NCBI GenBank assembly: GCA_964458655.1
Contig: CAYWJT010000027.1
Span: forward strand, 1 to 33,793
Direction of reading: 5' to 3'
Source of the DNA: CAYWJT01 sp964458655
GTDB lineage: Bacteria; Acidobacteriota; Aminicenantia; Aminicenantales; Saccharicenantaceae
DNA length: 33,793 nucleotides
The notes under the pieces are model-generated. The model was not told the DNA's origin. It was given only the letters and a program-made list of their open reading frames with translations, and did not search any database. Positions 6,882-16,600 of this stretch are shown piece by piece (within the stretch, counting starts at the first letter, position 1; each line of letters begins with the position of its first letter). The position numbers were made by a program, and so were the translations under genes.

Positions 6882-9272
6882 ATGAGAGGGCGCGAGCGGT
6901 ATCTGTTTGTTCCGCTGCTTTGCCTCAGCCTCGGCCCGCTTATCGCCGGCCAGGCCTGCAAGCGGGAGATGACGTGGGGAGCTGCCGCCGGCAAGCAGTT
7001 CCTGGCCAACCCTTCCTTCGAGGAGTCCGCGGCCGGGAAGCCCAAGGGCTGGGAGCCGCGCACCTGGCGCGGCAAGGCGGACTTCAGCCTGGAGGAGGCC
7101 GGCCGCAGCGGCCGGGCATCGGTCGCCATCTCGTCCGAGGAAGGGGCCGACGCCTCCTGGCTCGCGACGGTCAGGATTGAGCCCTATTCGCGCTACAGGC
7201 TGGGCGGCTGGGTCAGGACCGAGAACCTCGAGGCTGCCGAGGGCCGGGGCGCCATGATAAACGTCCACGGCTTCCGGGACTGGCGCACTAAGGCCGTAAG
7301 CGGCACGAGCGACTGGACCCGGGTCGAGGTCGAGTTCGACGTCGGAGCCAACGACGCTCTCGAGGTCACTTGCCTGTTCGGCGGCTGGGGCCGGGCGAAA
7401 GGCAAGGCCTGGTTCGACGACCTGGAGCTCGTCAGGCTGTCGGGCAGGAAGCTCGGGCGCTCGGAAGTGACCATAGACGTCGGCAAGACCGGGCCGCCGC
7501 TTTCCAAGTACATCTACGGCCAGTTCATCGAGCACCTGGGCCGCTGCATCTACCAGGGGATCTGGGCCGAGATGCTCGAGGACAGGAAGTTCTTCCTGCC
7601 CGTCGGTCAGGGCGAATCTCCTTGGAAGATCCTGGGCGACGCGGCCGCTGTGAAGATGGATACGTCCGGGCCTTTCACCGGCGCCCACTCGCCGCGCGTT
7701 TCGCTGAAGGGCGACGCCGAGACCGGCATCTTCCAGGAGGAACTGGCGTTTGTCGCGGGCAAAGAATACGAGGGCCGGGTCGTCCTGAAGGGCGAGGTCG
7801 CGGGCGGGCCGGTGCTGTTGAGCGTCGTCTGGGGCGAAGGGACGGACGGGCGCTGGACGCTCGAAGTGAAGGACCCGGCCCGGAGCTTCGCTACTTACCC
7901 GTTCCGGTTCACCGCGGGCGGTTCCACGGAAAAAGGCCGGCTCGTCGTCGGTTCGAGCGGCCGGGGCTGGTTCGAGGTCGGCGCGGTCTCGCTCATGCCC
8001 GCGGACAACGTCCGGGGCTTCAGGCCTGACGTCCTGGCCCTGCTCAGGGAGCTCGACTCGCCTGTTTACCGCTGGCCGGGCGGCAACTTCGTAAGCGGCT
8101 ACGACTGGAGGGACGGCGTCGGCGAGCGGGATAGAAGGCCGCCACGCAAGAACCCGGCCTGGCTCGGCGTCGAGCACAACGACGTCGGCCTGCACGAGTA
8201 CCTGGATTTGATGGAACTGTTGGGCGCTGAGCCCTACATCACCGTCAACAGCGGATTGGGCGATGTCCGCATGGCCCGCGACGAGGTCGAGTACGTCAAC
8301 GGCGGGCCGGAAACGCCGATGGGGCGACTGCGCGGCCGCAACGGCCGGCGGGAGCCCTGGAAAGTCCGTTTCTGGGCCATAGGCAACGAAATGTACGGCG
8401 ACTGGCAGCTCGGCCATATGCCGCTCTCCGATTATGTCAGGAAACATATTGAATTCGCGGAGGCCATGACGGCCGTGGACCCGGAGATAAAGCTCGTCGG
8501 CTGCGGCGCCGTCGGGACCTGGAGCGAGACCATGCTGGCCGAGGCCGCCGGCCGCATGGATTACATCAGCGAGCACTTCTACGTCGGCGAGAGGCCCAGC
8601 CTGCTTTCGCACGTGAGCCAGATGCCGGCCGCCGTCCGGCGCATCGCCGAGGCCCACAGGAAATACAAGCAGGAAATCCCGGCGCTCCGGGACAAGGTGG
8701 TGCCGGTGGCCCTCGACGAATGGAACTACTGGTACGGTCCTTACGTTTACGGCGAGCTGGGCACCCAGTACTTCCTGCAGGACGCCCTGGGCGTGGCCGC
8801 GGCGCTCAACGAATACGCCCGGCAGAGCGAGGTCTTCTTCATGGCCAACTACGCCCAGACCGTCAACGTCATCGGCGCCATCAAGACGAGCAAGACCGCG
8901 GCCGTGCTGGACTCGACCGGCGTCGTGCTGGCTCTCTACAGGAAGCATTTCGGCGGCCTCCCGGTCGCCGTGTCGGGCTCGCCCGAGCCGCTCGACGTCA
9001 TGGCCTGCCTGAAAGAGGACGGCAAGGCGTTGGTCCTCTCCGTCGTCAACCCCACGGAACGGGAGCTTGCGCTCAGGATTAAAACGGCGGGGGCCAGGCT
9101 ACCGCGCCGCGCCGCGCTTCACTTTATCAGCGGCAGCGACCCCAGGGCCTGCAACGTCCCCGCCCGGCCGCCCCAGGTGTTCGTCGTGACCGATGAGCGG
9201 GCCCCGTTCGGCCGACGTATCAAAGTCCCGCCGATGAGCGCGTCGCTCTACGAGGTCAAACTGGTCGAATGA
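6882..9272 (+). CDS. GH51 alpha-L-arabinofuranosidase with N-terminal CBM4/9-like domain, exported
   Basis: Retaining hydrolase releasing alpha-linked L-arabinofuranose from arabinan or arabinoxylan side chains. 796 residues from ATG 6882 behind AAGGAGGA. A signal sequence covers the first ~25 residues; Cys27 makes a lipoprotein possible but the lipobox is poor. Residues ~40-190 (NPSFEESAAGKPKGWEP to WFDDLELV) resemble a CBM4/9 sandwich. The catalytic barrel begins near residue 205. The acid/base is Glu503 in IGNEMYGDW and the nucleophile is Glu613 in ALDEWNYWYGP, both in the standard GH51 contexts. A C-terminal beta-sandwich ends the protein. Most GH51 enzymes are cytoplasmic; the signal sequence and the CBM imply action outside the cytoplasm on polymer. 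It works with the GH127 enzymes and araB. Confidence 0.92.
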   Translation: MRGRERYLFVPLLCLSLGPLIAGQACKREMTWGAAAGKQFLANPSFEESAAGKPKGWEPRTWRGKADFSLEEAGRSGRASVAISSEEGADASWLATVRIEPYSRYRLGGWVRTENLEAAEGRGAMINVHGFRDWRTKAVSGTSDWTRVEVEFDVGANDALEVTCLFGGWGRAKGKAWFDDLELVRLSGRKLGRSEVTIDVGKTGPPLSKYIYGQFIEHLGRCIYQGIWAEMLEDRKFFLPVGQGESPWKILGDAAAVKMDTSGPFTGAHSPRVSLKGDAETGIFQEELAFVAGKEYEGRVVLKGEVAGGPVLLSVVWGEGTDGRWTLEVKDPARSFATYPFRFTAGGSTEKGRLVVGSSGRGWFEVGAVSLMPADNVRGFRPDVLALLRELDSPVYRWPGGNFVSGYDWRDGVGERDRRPPRKNPAWLGVEHNDVGLHEYLDLMELLGAEPYITVNSGLGDVRMARDEVEYVNGGPETPMGRLRGRNGRREPWKVRFWAIGNEMYGDWQLGHMPLSDYVRKHIEFAEAMTAVDPEIKLVGCGAVGTWSETMLAEAAGRMDYISEHFYVGERPSLLSHVSQMPAAVRRIAEAHRKYKQEIPALRDKVVPVALDEWNYWYGPYVYGELGTQYFLQDALGVAAALNEYARQSEVFFMANYAQTVNVIGAIKTSKTAAVLDSTGVVLALYRKHFGGLPVAVSGSPEPLDVMACLKEDGKALVLSVVNPTERELALRIKTAGARLPRRAALHFISGSDPRACNVPARPPQVFVVTDERAPFGRRIKVPPMSASLYEVKLVE

Positions 9273-9339
9273 GGGAACGAGAACCATAAACGGGTTATTT
9301 AAGACCGGCCGAGCCGACCTGTTGTAAGGAGGTTTGCGC

Positions 9340-11610
9340 ATGAAAGGGAAAAGGATATCGGCGCCCATGGCAGCGGCCTTGATGGCGCTGGCTATAACGA
9401 CCGGCTTGATGGCGCAGGGCCGGCTCGCCGATTATGAGCGGGCCTTCGGCCTGCGCGAAAGATTCCAGAAAGCCGCTCTGAACGTCGTCGACCGCGTCGA
9501 GTGGGTGGAGAAAACCCCGCGCTTCTGGTACCGCGTGTCGGTAGCGGGGGGCTTCCGGTTCATGGTCTTCGACGCCGAGAAGCTCTCCAAGGAGCCGGCC
9601 TTCGACCACGAAAAATTGGCGGCGGTCCTTTCCAAGGCGGTGCCCGGGAAGTACGAGGCGCTCAACCTGCCTTTCAATGCCTTCCGCTACGTCGACGACG
9701 GGAAGGCCGTCGAGTTCGTCATCAACAACGTCAGGTGGAAGTGCGGCCTGGTCGACTACACCGTCACGAAGCTGGGCGAGGTCGAAAGGTGGAGGACGGG
9801 TTGGGAGCCGATAGGAGTCGAGCTGCCGGAAAGGCCCCAGGAGCCCAAGTTCTCGCCGGACGGGAAATGGGAAGCCGTCATAAAGAACTTCAACGTTTAC
9901 GTGCGTTCCAGGGAAGGCAAGGAGGAATTCCCCCTGAGCTTTGACGGCAGCGAGGGGGAGCCTTACAGGCTGTCCTCGATAAGCTGGGCGCCCGACTCGA
10001 AGAGGCTGGCCGCCTACCGCGTCCGGCCCGGTTTCACGAGGGTCATCCAGTACGTCGAATCGTCGCCGGCCGACCAGCTTCAGCCGAAGTATCACAGCCG
10101 GGAGTACCGCAAGCCGGGCGACCCGGTGGACATCGAGCGGCCGGTGCTTTTCGACCTCGAGACCCGCAAACGCGTGGAGGTGGACAACGCCTTCTTCCCC
10201 AACCCCTTCTCGCTCACGCCTATCGTCTGGAGGAAGGACGGCCGAGCCTTCACTTTCGAGTACAACCAGCGCGGCCACCAGGTCTACCGGGTGATCGAGG
10301 TCGACGCCGCGACGGGCAGGGCCAGGGCCGTCATCAACGAGGAGGCCTCCACCTTTTTCTGCTACTCGGGCAAGAAATACCGCTTCGACGTCGACGACGG
10401 CCGGGAGGTCGTCTGGATGTCGGAACGGGACGGCTGGAACCATCTATACCTCGTCGACGGCGCGACCGGCGCCGTCAAGAACCAGGTCACGAAGGGCGAG
10501 TGGGTGGTCCGCAGCGTGGACAAGGTGGACGAGAAGGCCCGGCAGGTCTCGTTCCAGGCGAGCGGCCTGAACCCCGGCGAAGACCCCTACTTCCTGCACG
10601 CCTGCCGCGTGAATTTCGACGGCACCGGCCTGGTCGTCCTGACCAAGCCGGGGACGAACCACGGCGTCTTCTACTCGCCGGACATGCGGTATTTCGTCGA
10701 CGTCCATTCCCGGGTCGACCTGGCCCCGGTCTGCGAGCTGCGCCGGGCCTCCGACGGCGGGCTCCTGGCCGAGGTCGAGAAGGCCGACATCACCGGCCTC
10801 GTTCGGGCCGGCTGGCGGGCGCCTGAAGTCTTCGTTTCGAAGGGGCGCGACGGCAAAACCGATATCTGGGGCGTCATCTTCAGGCCTACGAACTTCTCGC
10901 CCAAGCGCAGGTACCCGGTCGTGGAGTACATCTACGCCGGCCCCCAGGGCTCCTTCGTCCCCAAGAGCTTCTCCGCCTACAACCCGATGCAGTCGCTGGC
11001 AGAACTCGGCTTCATCGTCGTCCAGGTCGACGGCATGGGCACGTCCAACCGCTCCAAGGCCTTCCACGACGTCTGCTGGAAGAACCTGGCCGACGCCGGC
11101 TTCCCCGACCGGATAATCTGGCACAGGACCGTCGCGGCCAAGTATCCCTACTACGACATAAGCCGGGTGGGCATCTACGGCCATTCGGCCGGCGGCCAGA
11201 ACGCTCTGGCCGCGCTCCTCTTCCACCCGGACTTCTACAAGGCCGCGGTCGCCTCCTGCGGCTGCCACGACAACCGCATGGACAAGATCTGGTGGAACGA
11301 GCAGTGGATGGGCTGGCCGCTCGGGCCTCAGTACATCGCCAGCTCCAACACGGAGAACGCCCACCGGCTGAAAGGCAAACTGCTGCTCATGGTCGGCGAG
11401 CTCGACACCAACGTCGACCCGGCCACGACCATGCAGGTCGTGAACGCCCTGGTCAAGGCCAACAAGACCTTCGACCTGCTCGTCCTGCCCGGTCAGGGGC
11501 ACTCCCCGGGCGGACTCTACGGCGACCGCAAGCGCTACGATTTCTTCGTCCATAGCCTGCTCGGCGTCGAACCGCCGGACTGGAACAGGATAGAGGCCGC
11601 CGGGAAATAG
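9340..11610 (+). CDS. Exported S9-family (DPP-IV-like) serine peptidase
   Basis: Prolyl-oligopeptidase-fold serine peptidase of 756 residues. ATG 9340 is preferred over TTG 9334 because AAGGAGG (9326-9332) is correctly spaced to it; the first ~27 residues are a signal peptide ending near LMAQG. Residues ~100-480 form the DPP-IV N-terminal propeller (WAPDSKRLAAYRV, WMSERDGWNHLYLVD). The alpha/beta-hydrolase domain carries the triad Ser616 (GHSAGG), Asp689 (GELDTNVDP) and His721 (GQGHSPGG). I do not see the D-W-x-Y-E-E-E motif that binds the substrate N-terminus in true DPP-IV, so dipeptidyl activity is not assured. Placed 67 nt after GH51; a role in trimming proline-rich, arabinosylated plant glycoproteins is inferred from context. 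Confidence 0.88.
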   Translation: MKGKRISAPMAAALMALAITTGLMAQGRLADYERAFGLRERFQKAALNVVDRVEWVEKTPRFWYRVSVAGGFRFMVFDAEKLSKEPAFDHEKLAAVLSKAVPGKYEALNLPFNAFRYVDDGKAVEFVINNVRWKCGLVDYTVTKLGEVERWRTGWEPIGVELPERPQEPKFSPDGKWEAVIKNFNVYVRSREGKEEFPLSFDGSEGEPYRLSSISWAPDSKRLAAYRVRPGFTRVIQYVESSPADQLQPKYHSREYRKPGDPVDIERPVLFDLETRKRVEVDNAFFPNPFSLTPIVWRKDGRAFTFEYNQRGHQVYRVIEVDAATGRARAVINEEASTFFCYSGKKYRFDVDDGREVVWMSERDGWNHLYLVDGATGAVKNQVTKGEWVVRSVDKVDEKARQVSFQASGLNPGEDPYFLHACRVNFDGTGLVVLTKPGTNHGVFYSPDMRYFVDVHSRVDLAPVCELRRASDGGLLAEVEKADITGLVRAGWRAPEVFVSKGRDGKTDIWGVIFRPTNFSPKRRYPVVEYIYAGPQGSFVPKSFSAYNPMQSLAELGFIVVQVDGMGTSNRSKAFHDVCWKNLADAGFPDRIIWHRTVAAKYPYYDISRVGIYGHSAGGQNALAALLFHPDFYKAAVASCGCHDNRMDKIWWNEQWMGWPLGPQYIASSNTENAHRLKGKLLLMVGELDTNVDPATTMQVVNALVKANKTFDLLVLPGQGHSPGGLYGDRKRYDFFVHSLLGVEPPDWNRIEAAGK

Positions 11611-11785
11611 GGTTCTTCCGCCCGTCCCCGGGCCCGCGGGCATTGATTTTGGCGGTTCCGTGGTATAGGCTTTTAACGAACCGGGCGGAAAACGGCAACC
11701 TGACTTTTTGGGCCCAGGCTTGGGCCCGCAGGCCGCCTGCGTCCGGTTGGAGAGGCCGGTCGGGAACGGCTGAAGGAGGCTGGTC

Positions 11786-12655
11786 ATGAAAAAGCGTCTG
11801 TTCGGGTTCGCGGTCGTCGTGCTGGGCCTGGCTTCCCTGGGCGCAGCCGTCCAGCAGCTCGACGTTCCCTTCGTGCCGACGCCGCGCGAGGTCGTTGAAA
11901 CGATGCTGGCCATGGCCGACGTCAAGAAGGGCGATGTCCTCTATGACCTGGGCTGCGGCGACGGCCGGATCGTCATCATGGCCGCCCAGAAGTTCGGGGT
12001 AAAGGGCGTCGGCGTGGACCTCAACCCGGAACGCATCCGGGAGAGCCGCGAGAACGCCGCCGCCGCGGGCGTCGAGAACCTGGTGACCTTCGTCGAGGGC
12101 AACATCTTCGACGTCGAGATAAAGGACGCGTCGGTCGTGACGCTCTATCTGCTGTCGTCGGTGAACCTCAGGCTCAGGCCGCGGCTGCTCAGGGAGCTCC
12201 GGCCCGGAACCAGGGTGGTCTCGCACGATTTCAGCATGGAGGACTGGAAGCCCGACAAGTTCCAGACCGTCAACGGCGGCTACGACAACCACTACGTCTA
12301 TTTCTGGGTCATCCCCGCCAATATATCCGGGGTCTGGGACTGGACGGAAAAGACGGCCTCGGGCGAGAGGCGCTGTGTCCTCGACGTGACGCAGAAGTTC
12401 CAGCATTTCTACGGCACGGTCAAAGCCGACGGACTGGAAGAGGTGCCGCTCACCGACGTCGAGCTCGCGGGCGACCAGGTCAGGTTCGCGGTTCGGTTCC
12501 CGGTCGGCGGCGGGCTCGAGGTCCATCGCTTCGAAGGCAAGGCCAGGGGCGACACGATCGAAGGCGCGGTCTCCGTTGAAGGCGCGGCCCGCGCCAACAG
12601 GGCCGCCTGGAGGGCCGTGCGCAGGCCGGGCACGGCCAAATCCATCGACGAGTAG
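11786..12655 (+). CDS. SAM-dependent methyltransferase with N-terminal signal sequence
   Basis: 289 residues from ATG 11786 behind AAGGAGG. Residues 1-22 are a Sec-type signal or anchor (MKKRLFGFAVVVLGLASLGAA). They are followed by a class I methyltransferase domain: motif I DLGCGDGR (54-61) and the ribose-binding acidic residue Asp78 in GVGVDLN. The layout resembles DOT1-like bacterial methyltransferases, which often carry such a leader. Residues ~185-289 form an additional beta-rich region of unknown role. An exported SAM enzyme is odd, since SAM is made in the cytoplasm; a membrane-tethered, cytoplasm-facing form is an alternative. It stands 175 nt after the peptidase gene with a weak TTGATT/TATAGG pair in between, so it may have its own promoter. 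The substrate is unknown. Confidence 0.75.
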   Translation: MKKRLFGFAVVVLGLASLGAAVQQLDVPFVPTPREVVETMLAMADVKKGDVLYDLGCGDGRIVIMAAQKFGVKGVGVDLNPERIRESRENAAAAGVENLVTFVEGNIFDVEIKDASVVTLYLLSSVNLRLRPRLLRELRPGTRVVSHDFSMEDWKPDKFQTVNGGYDNHYVYFWVIPANISGVWDWTEKTASGERRCVLDVTQKFQHFYGTVKADGLEEVPLTDVELAGDQVRFAVRFPVGGGLEVHRFEGKARGDTIEGAVSVEGAARANRAAWRAVRRPGTAKSIDE

Positions 12656-12699
12656 CCGCTTCCCGGCGGGAAGACGTCCCGACCCCTCGAATATCTATC

Positions 12700-13257
12700 C
12701 TACAGCTTGTTTTGGATGTCCAGCCAGATATCCTCAAGATTGAGTCTGTCAGCCCATAGAGAGATATATCCCAGGTCGATCATCTCTCTGGAGATCTTCA
12801 ATATCCCCATGATATCCCTGATGTGCTTTTCCGATAAACCCTCTCGGTAATATTCCATCTTCTTTATGATCACGTCTTCCGGAGCAGCGAAATTGGCCTC
12901 GGTGTCTTCCAGGGGGCGTATTCTTTTCGTCCTGGCGAACCGGCTCCGGTCGAAAGCGTCGTCTTTAGAGAGCATGACGTCCACTTTAAGACCCGAAGCC
13001 GGATGGATGATGTTGAACTGATGCCTTCTTTTGATCGCCGTCCAGACCGCGTCCGCGTCAAGGTAATATTCTTCAGCGGGAAAGCATTCCCTGAGCTTGG
13101 CGATATGCTCTTCCCTGACATCCGCCACGACATCGATGTCATTGGTCAGCCTCGGCTCTCCGTAAGCGATACAGGCGACGGCGCCCGTGATGAAATAGGG
13201 GATACCCAGCTTTTCCAGACATCGAACGAGGTATCCGAGGAGCTCAGACTGTTCCAT
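12700..13257 (-). CDS. Nucleotidyltransferase-fold protein, possible toxin-antitoxin partner
   Basis: 185 residues from ATG 13257, chosen over an upstream extension because the small gene ahead of it ends just inside it (14-nt overlap) and an AAGGA site precedes it. Residues 23-45 hold a nucleotidyltransferase signature (TGAVACIAYGEPRLTNDIDVV) with acidic residues Asp40 and Asp42; Asp93 in KVDVML is the likely third. Related proteins appear as the nucleotidyltransferase half of bacterial two-gene defence or toxin-antitoxin modules; the activity here is unknown. Base composition differs from its surroundings: two sampled 60-nt lines (12721, 12781) count 47% and 43% G+C, versus 68% in a sampled line of the preceding gene (12481). 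This suggests recent transfer. It converges with the methyltransferase gene. Confidence 0.7.
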   Translation of the reverse strand: MEQSELLGYLVRCLEKLGIPYFITGAVACIAYGEPRLTNDIDVVADVREEHIAKLRECFPAEEYYLDADAVWTAIKRRHQFNIIHPASGLKVDVMLSKDDAFDRSRFARTKRIRPLEDTEANFAAPEDVIIKKMEYYREGLSEKHIRDIMGILKISREMIDLGYISLWADRLNLEDIWLDIQNKL

Positions 13258-13459
13258 GGGAGATCCTTCTTGCGACCTCGCGCCGGAGCCGATTTTCGTC
13301 CCAGTCGGGATGGGAGGAGCGGAGATGATTGAATAAAAGGAGCCTGGCCGATCGCCACAGTCCAAAGGCGATTTGCAAACGTTGCGCGGGCGTTTTCTTT
13401 CTGTAGATCTCAACCATCGCGTCGTCGACGGATTCGATATGCCGGCTACCCGGGGACAT
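13244..13459 (-). CDS. Small helical protein upstream of the nucleotidyltransferase, candidate antitoxin
   Basis: 71 residues from ATG 13459, which has AGGAAAGG upstream; a TTG start at 13507 would add 16 residues. The body runs from a short N-terminus through VEIYRKKTPAQRLQIAFGLW, RSARLLLFNHLRSSHP and DENRLRREVARRI: two or three amphipathic helices, no catalytic motif. The pattern (R-L-x-x-A, then L-x-x-x-H-P-D-W/A, then E-x-x-L-R-R-x-x-A-R-R) recalls the family I know as Rv0078B-related antitoxins, usually next to a nucleotidyltransferase. Its TGA stop overlaps the partner gene's start, implying translational coupling. Function is inferred from this arrangement. Confidence 0.6.
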   Translation of the reverse strand: MSPGSRHIESVDDAMVEIYRKKTPAQRLQIAFGLWRSARLLLFNHLRSSHPDWDENRLRREVARRISHGTV

Positions 13460-13650
13460 GAACCTTTCCTGCGTCCAGTTTATAGCAGAGGCGGCGGGAG
13501 AGGTCAATTGACCACCGGTAATTCGGGCCGCTCTATGAACTTATAGAAGCGCTCCTCGCCGGGGCGGCCGGCCCGAACGGGGTCGCGTCCGTTATTCAGA
13601 AGATGATACTTTCACAGGGCGCCCGGCGCCTCCGCTCCCGGCCCTATTTC

Positions 13651-13659
13651 TGTTATAAT
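13651..13659 (+). promoter_or_regulatory. Extended -10 promoter before the AsmA-like gene
   Basis: TGTTATAAT is a TGn-TATAAT extended -10 element with no good -35 box. Transcription would start near 13666, only about 9 nt before ATG 13675, leaving room for at most a weak ribosome site (GGTGAG). A near-leaderless mRNA is therefore possible. Confidence 0.45.
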
Positions 13660-13674
13660 CGGCGCGGTGAGCGG

Positions 13675-16600
13675 ATGAGAAGGGGCCTGAAGATAACGCT
13701 CAGGGCCGTCGCGGCCCTCGTCGTCGCAATAATCGTCGCCGTCGTCACGGCCGTCCTCCTCTTCTTTTACAATAAAACTCTCGTCAAGAACCTCCTGGTC
13801 CGGCAGCTCAACAAGCGGCCGGGCCTGTCGGTGAGCGTCGGCAAACTCGACTACAAACTTTTCCCGCTCCGCCTGGACCTCGAAGCCGCCACCGTCGTCA
13901 TGGAGGACGCCTCGATGAGGCTCGAGGTCGCCCTGCGGGAAATGACGGTGACCGGCGACCTCAAGAAACTCTACCGGAATGAGAGGCCGGCCTTCGAGGC
14001 CGTCGTTATCCGCGGGGCCGAGCTCAAGTTCGAGCAGAGGGTCGTGAGCGAGGAGCCGGTCGACATCGAAGCCATCGTCATGCAAGCGGCCGATTATCTG
14101 GATTACGTGGGCCGGATAGCCCTGGAAAAGTGCGGCGTCCGGCTGCTCGCGGCCGGTGCCAGCCTGCGGGTTGACGGCTTCGACCTGAAGATCGTCCGCT
14201 CGGCGGAACGGCCCGGGTTCTGGTTGGAGCTCGAGGCGCCCGAGGTCCGGGCCGCCGGCGGCAACGGGGAGTTTGAAGCCGTGACAGGCCTGAAAACGGC
14301 TGCTTCGCTAAAGCTGGCGCCTGTTCTGGCCGCCAACCTGCGGCTGACCCTGCTCCGGCCGGGCCTGTCCGCCGCCTCCCTCGACAGGCCCCTGGCCTTC
14401 GAATCAATCAGCGCCGACCTGGACGCGATTTGGAGGTTGAAAGAAAACAGCCTTTACGTTTCGAAATACGCGCTCAGGGTCCCGGGGCTAGCCGAAGCCG
14501 AAGGCGCGGTCTCGGCCTCGTTCGGTGGTGACATCCGTCTGGACACTTACTCTTCCCTCAAAGCCGCGAGCCTGAAGGCCCTTGTCTCGCTGGCCGGCGA
14601 CCGCCTGCCGGGAGAGCTAAAGGGCCTCGACTTCGATTCCGGCCTCGCTGTCGAGGGCCGTTTTTCGCTCGCCGGCGGCGAAGCGCGTTTCGATGTTCAA
14701 GCGCTCCTTGACGCCGGCAGATTCCGGACGGTCGTTTCCGGAGTCCCGCTTCGGGGCGGTTTCCGGGCCAGGCTGACCGCCTCGGGCGCGCCTGAAGATG
14801 TCCGCGCCGCCGGCAGCCTGGAGGCTTCTCTGGCTGGCTTCTCGACGGCCGGCGCGACGTTCGGGGACTCCACGCTGAGCCTGAGCTTCAACGCCACTCC
14901 TCGGGCATTTAACGTCGAACGGGTGCGCTTCCGCTCGAACCGCTTCGCCTATGCCCTTTCCGAAGATACGCAATGGGACTTCGACCGGTTCGAGGCCGCG
15001 CTCCAGGCGGCTTTTGAGCCCGGCTCGCGCCGCCTCACGCTCCGGTCGGCCGAATTCAGGCTGGCCGGCCTGCCTCCGGTCACGCTTTCGGGCTGGGCAC
15101 GCCTGGGGGACGTGATGACCGGCGACATGACGGTCGAGATGCGCGGGCTGACCGTGCCCAAAGCCCGCGAGCTCTTGGCGAAATTCATCCCGCCTGAGCT
15201 TTCCGGCTGGGACGCCGGCGGGGACATCGACTTCACAGCCGGCGCGAAGAGGCTATCGACCGCGACCGAGGAATGGCAAGTCCAAGCGTCGCTCGCCTTG
15301 AAAGAGGCGGCGTTCAACGACCCGGGGTTCACCATGGCCGGCGAGAAGCTGGAGCCGAAGCTCGAGTTCGCGGGGGCCTTCGACCCGGCGAAGCGGTCCC
15401 TCGCCTTTTCGGGACGGCTGGCGCTTTCGGCGGGGGAGTCGCTGCTCAAGTCCTTCTACGTCTCTTGGGACCGCAACCCCGTTGAAGCAACGCTGCGAGG
15501 CGTGTTCTTCCCCGGCGAAAGCAGGTTCGAGGGCCTCAGCGCCAGGGTCCTTTTCCCGACCATCGGCGAGCTTAACGTCCGCGGAGTCGGCCGGCTCAGG
15601 TCGACCGCGGCGCTCGAGTTGAACTCTGATTTCAGCCTGGCTGTGGCCCCGCTCCTTTCCCTCTATTCGCAGGCCGGGGCCGAGAAAGGCTCCGAGCTGA
15701 AGATTTCCGGGAAAGTCTCGGGCCGGGTCGATATCAGCGTCGACGCCGACGAAGCAAGGGTGAGCGGAAGGACGGCGCTTTCGCTCGAGAGGCTCGAGAA
15801 CCCGGCCGCGAAACTCACGCTCGAGGGCCTGGCCGCCGACATCCCGTTCATTCTCGACCTGAGGCGGAAAGAAGGAGCCGGGAAACCGGAAAGCAGCGAC
15901 CTTCCCGAAAAGGGGCGCTTCAGCCTGGGCAGGCTCAAGACACCCCTGCTGGCCTTTGACGGCGTCGAGGCCGCTCTCGCCGCCGGTCCGAACCGCTTCG
16001 AGTTCGAACCCCTCACGCTGCGGCTTTTTGGCGGCCGTCTCGAGTTCGGCCGGACTGCGCTCTTCATCGACCCGGAGGGCGGGGCCTTAACGGGCCGCAC
16101 TTCCATGCGCCTCGACGAGCTCGACCTGGCCGGCCTGCCTTTCGCTTCCGGGCAGGTCAGGCTGACGGGCAAGGCCAAACTGGATTTCCCCGAAATAGAA
16201 TTATCGCGGGAGAGGCTCGGCATCCGGGGGCAGGGCGAACTCAGGGTCTTCGGAGGCCTGATACAGCTTTCCAACTTCGCGGTCGAAAAGCCCTTCTCGG
16301 AAAGCCGCAGGATCTCGCTCGACGTGGACATCGTCGACATCGACCTCAAGAAGCTCACGGACGAGGTCCCCTTCGGCGAGGTGACCGGAATACTGCGGGG
16401 CGAGGTCCGGGAGCTGACCTTTTCCTACGGCCAGCCCGAGCGCTTCTTCCTGAAGGTGGAGTCCGTCCCGCGCAAGGGCGTGCCCCAGACCTTTTCCCTC
16501 AAGGCCGTGGACAACCTGACCATCCTCAGCTCGGGCGAACGGGCCTCGGCCGGAACGAGCCCGCTCTGGATGCGCTTCGTCCGTGGCTTCCAGTACCGCA

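Noticed and set aside
6861..8948. 695-codon minus-strand frame opposite GH51
   Set aside because: Antisense shadow; the plus strand has both GH51 catalytic glutamates in context.
11630..11735. GC palindromes such as GCCCGCGGGC and CGCAGGCCGCCTGCG before the DOT1-like gene
   Set aside because: Loops too small or composition-driven; no clear terminator or operator pattern.
12667..12681. CGGGA/TCCCG hairpin between convergent genes
   Set aside because: Only 5 bp and no T-run on either strand; too weak to call a terminator.
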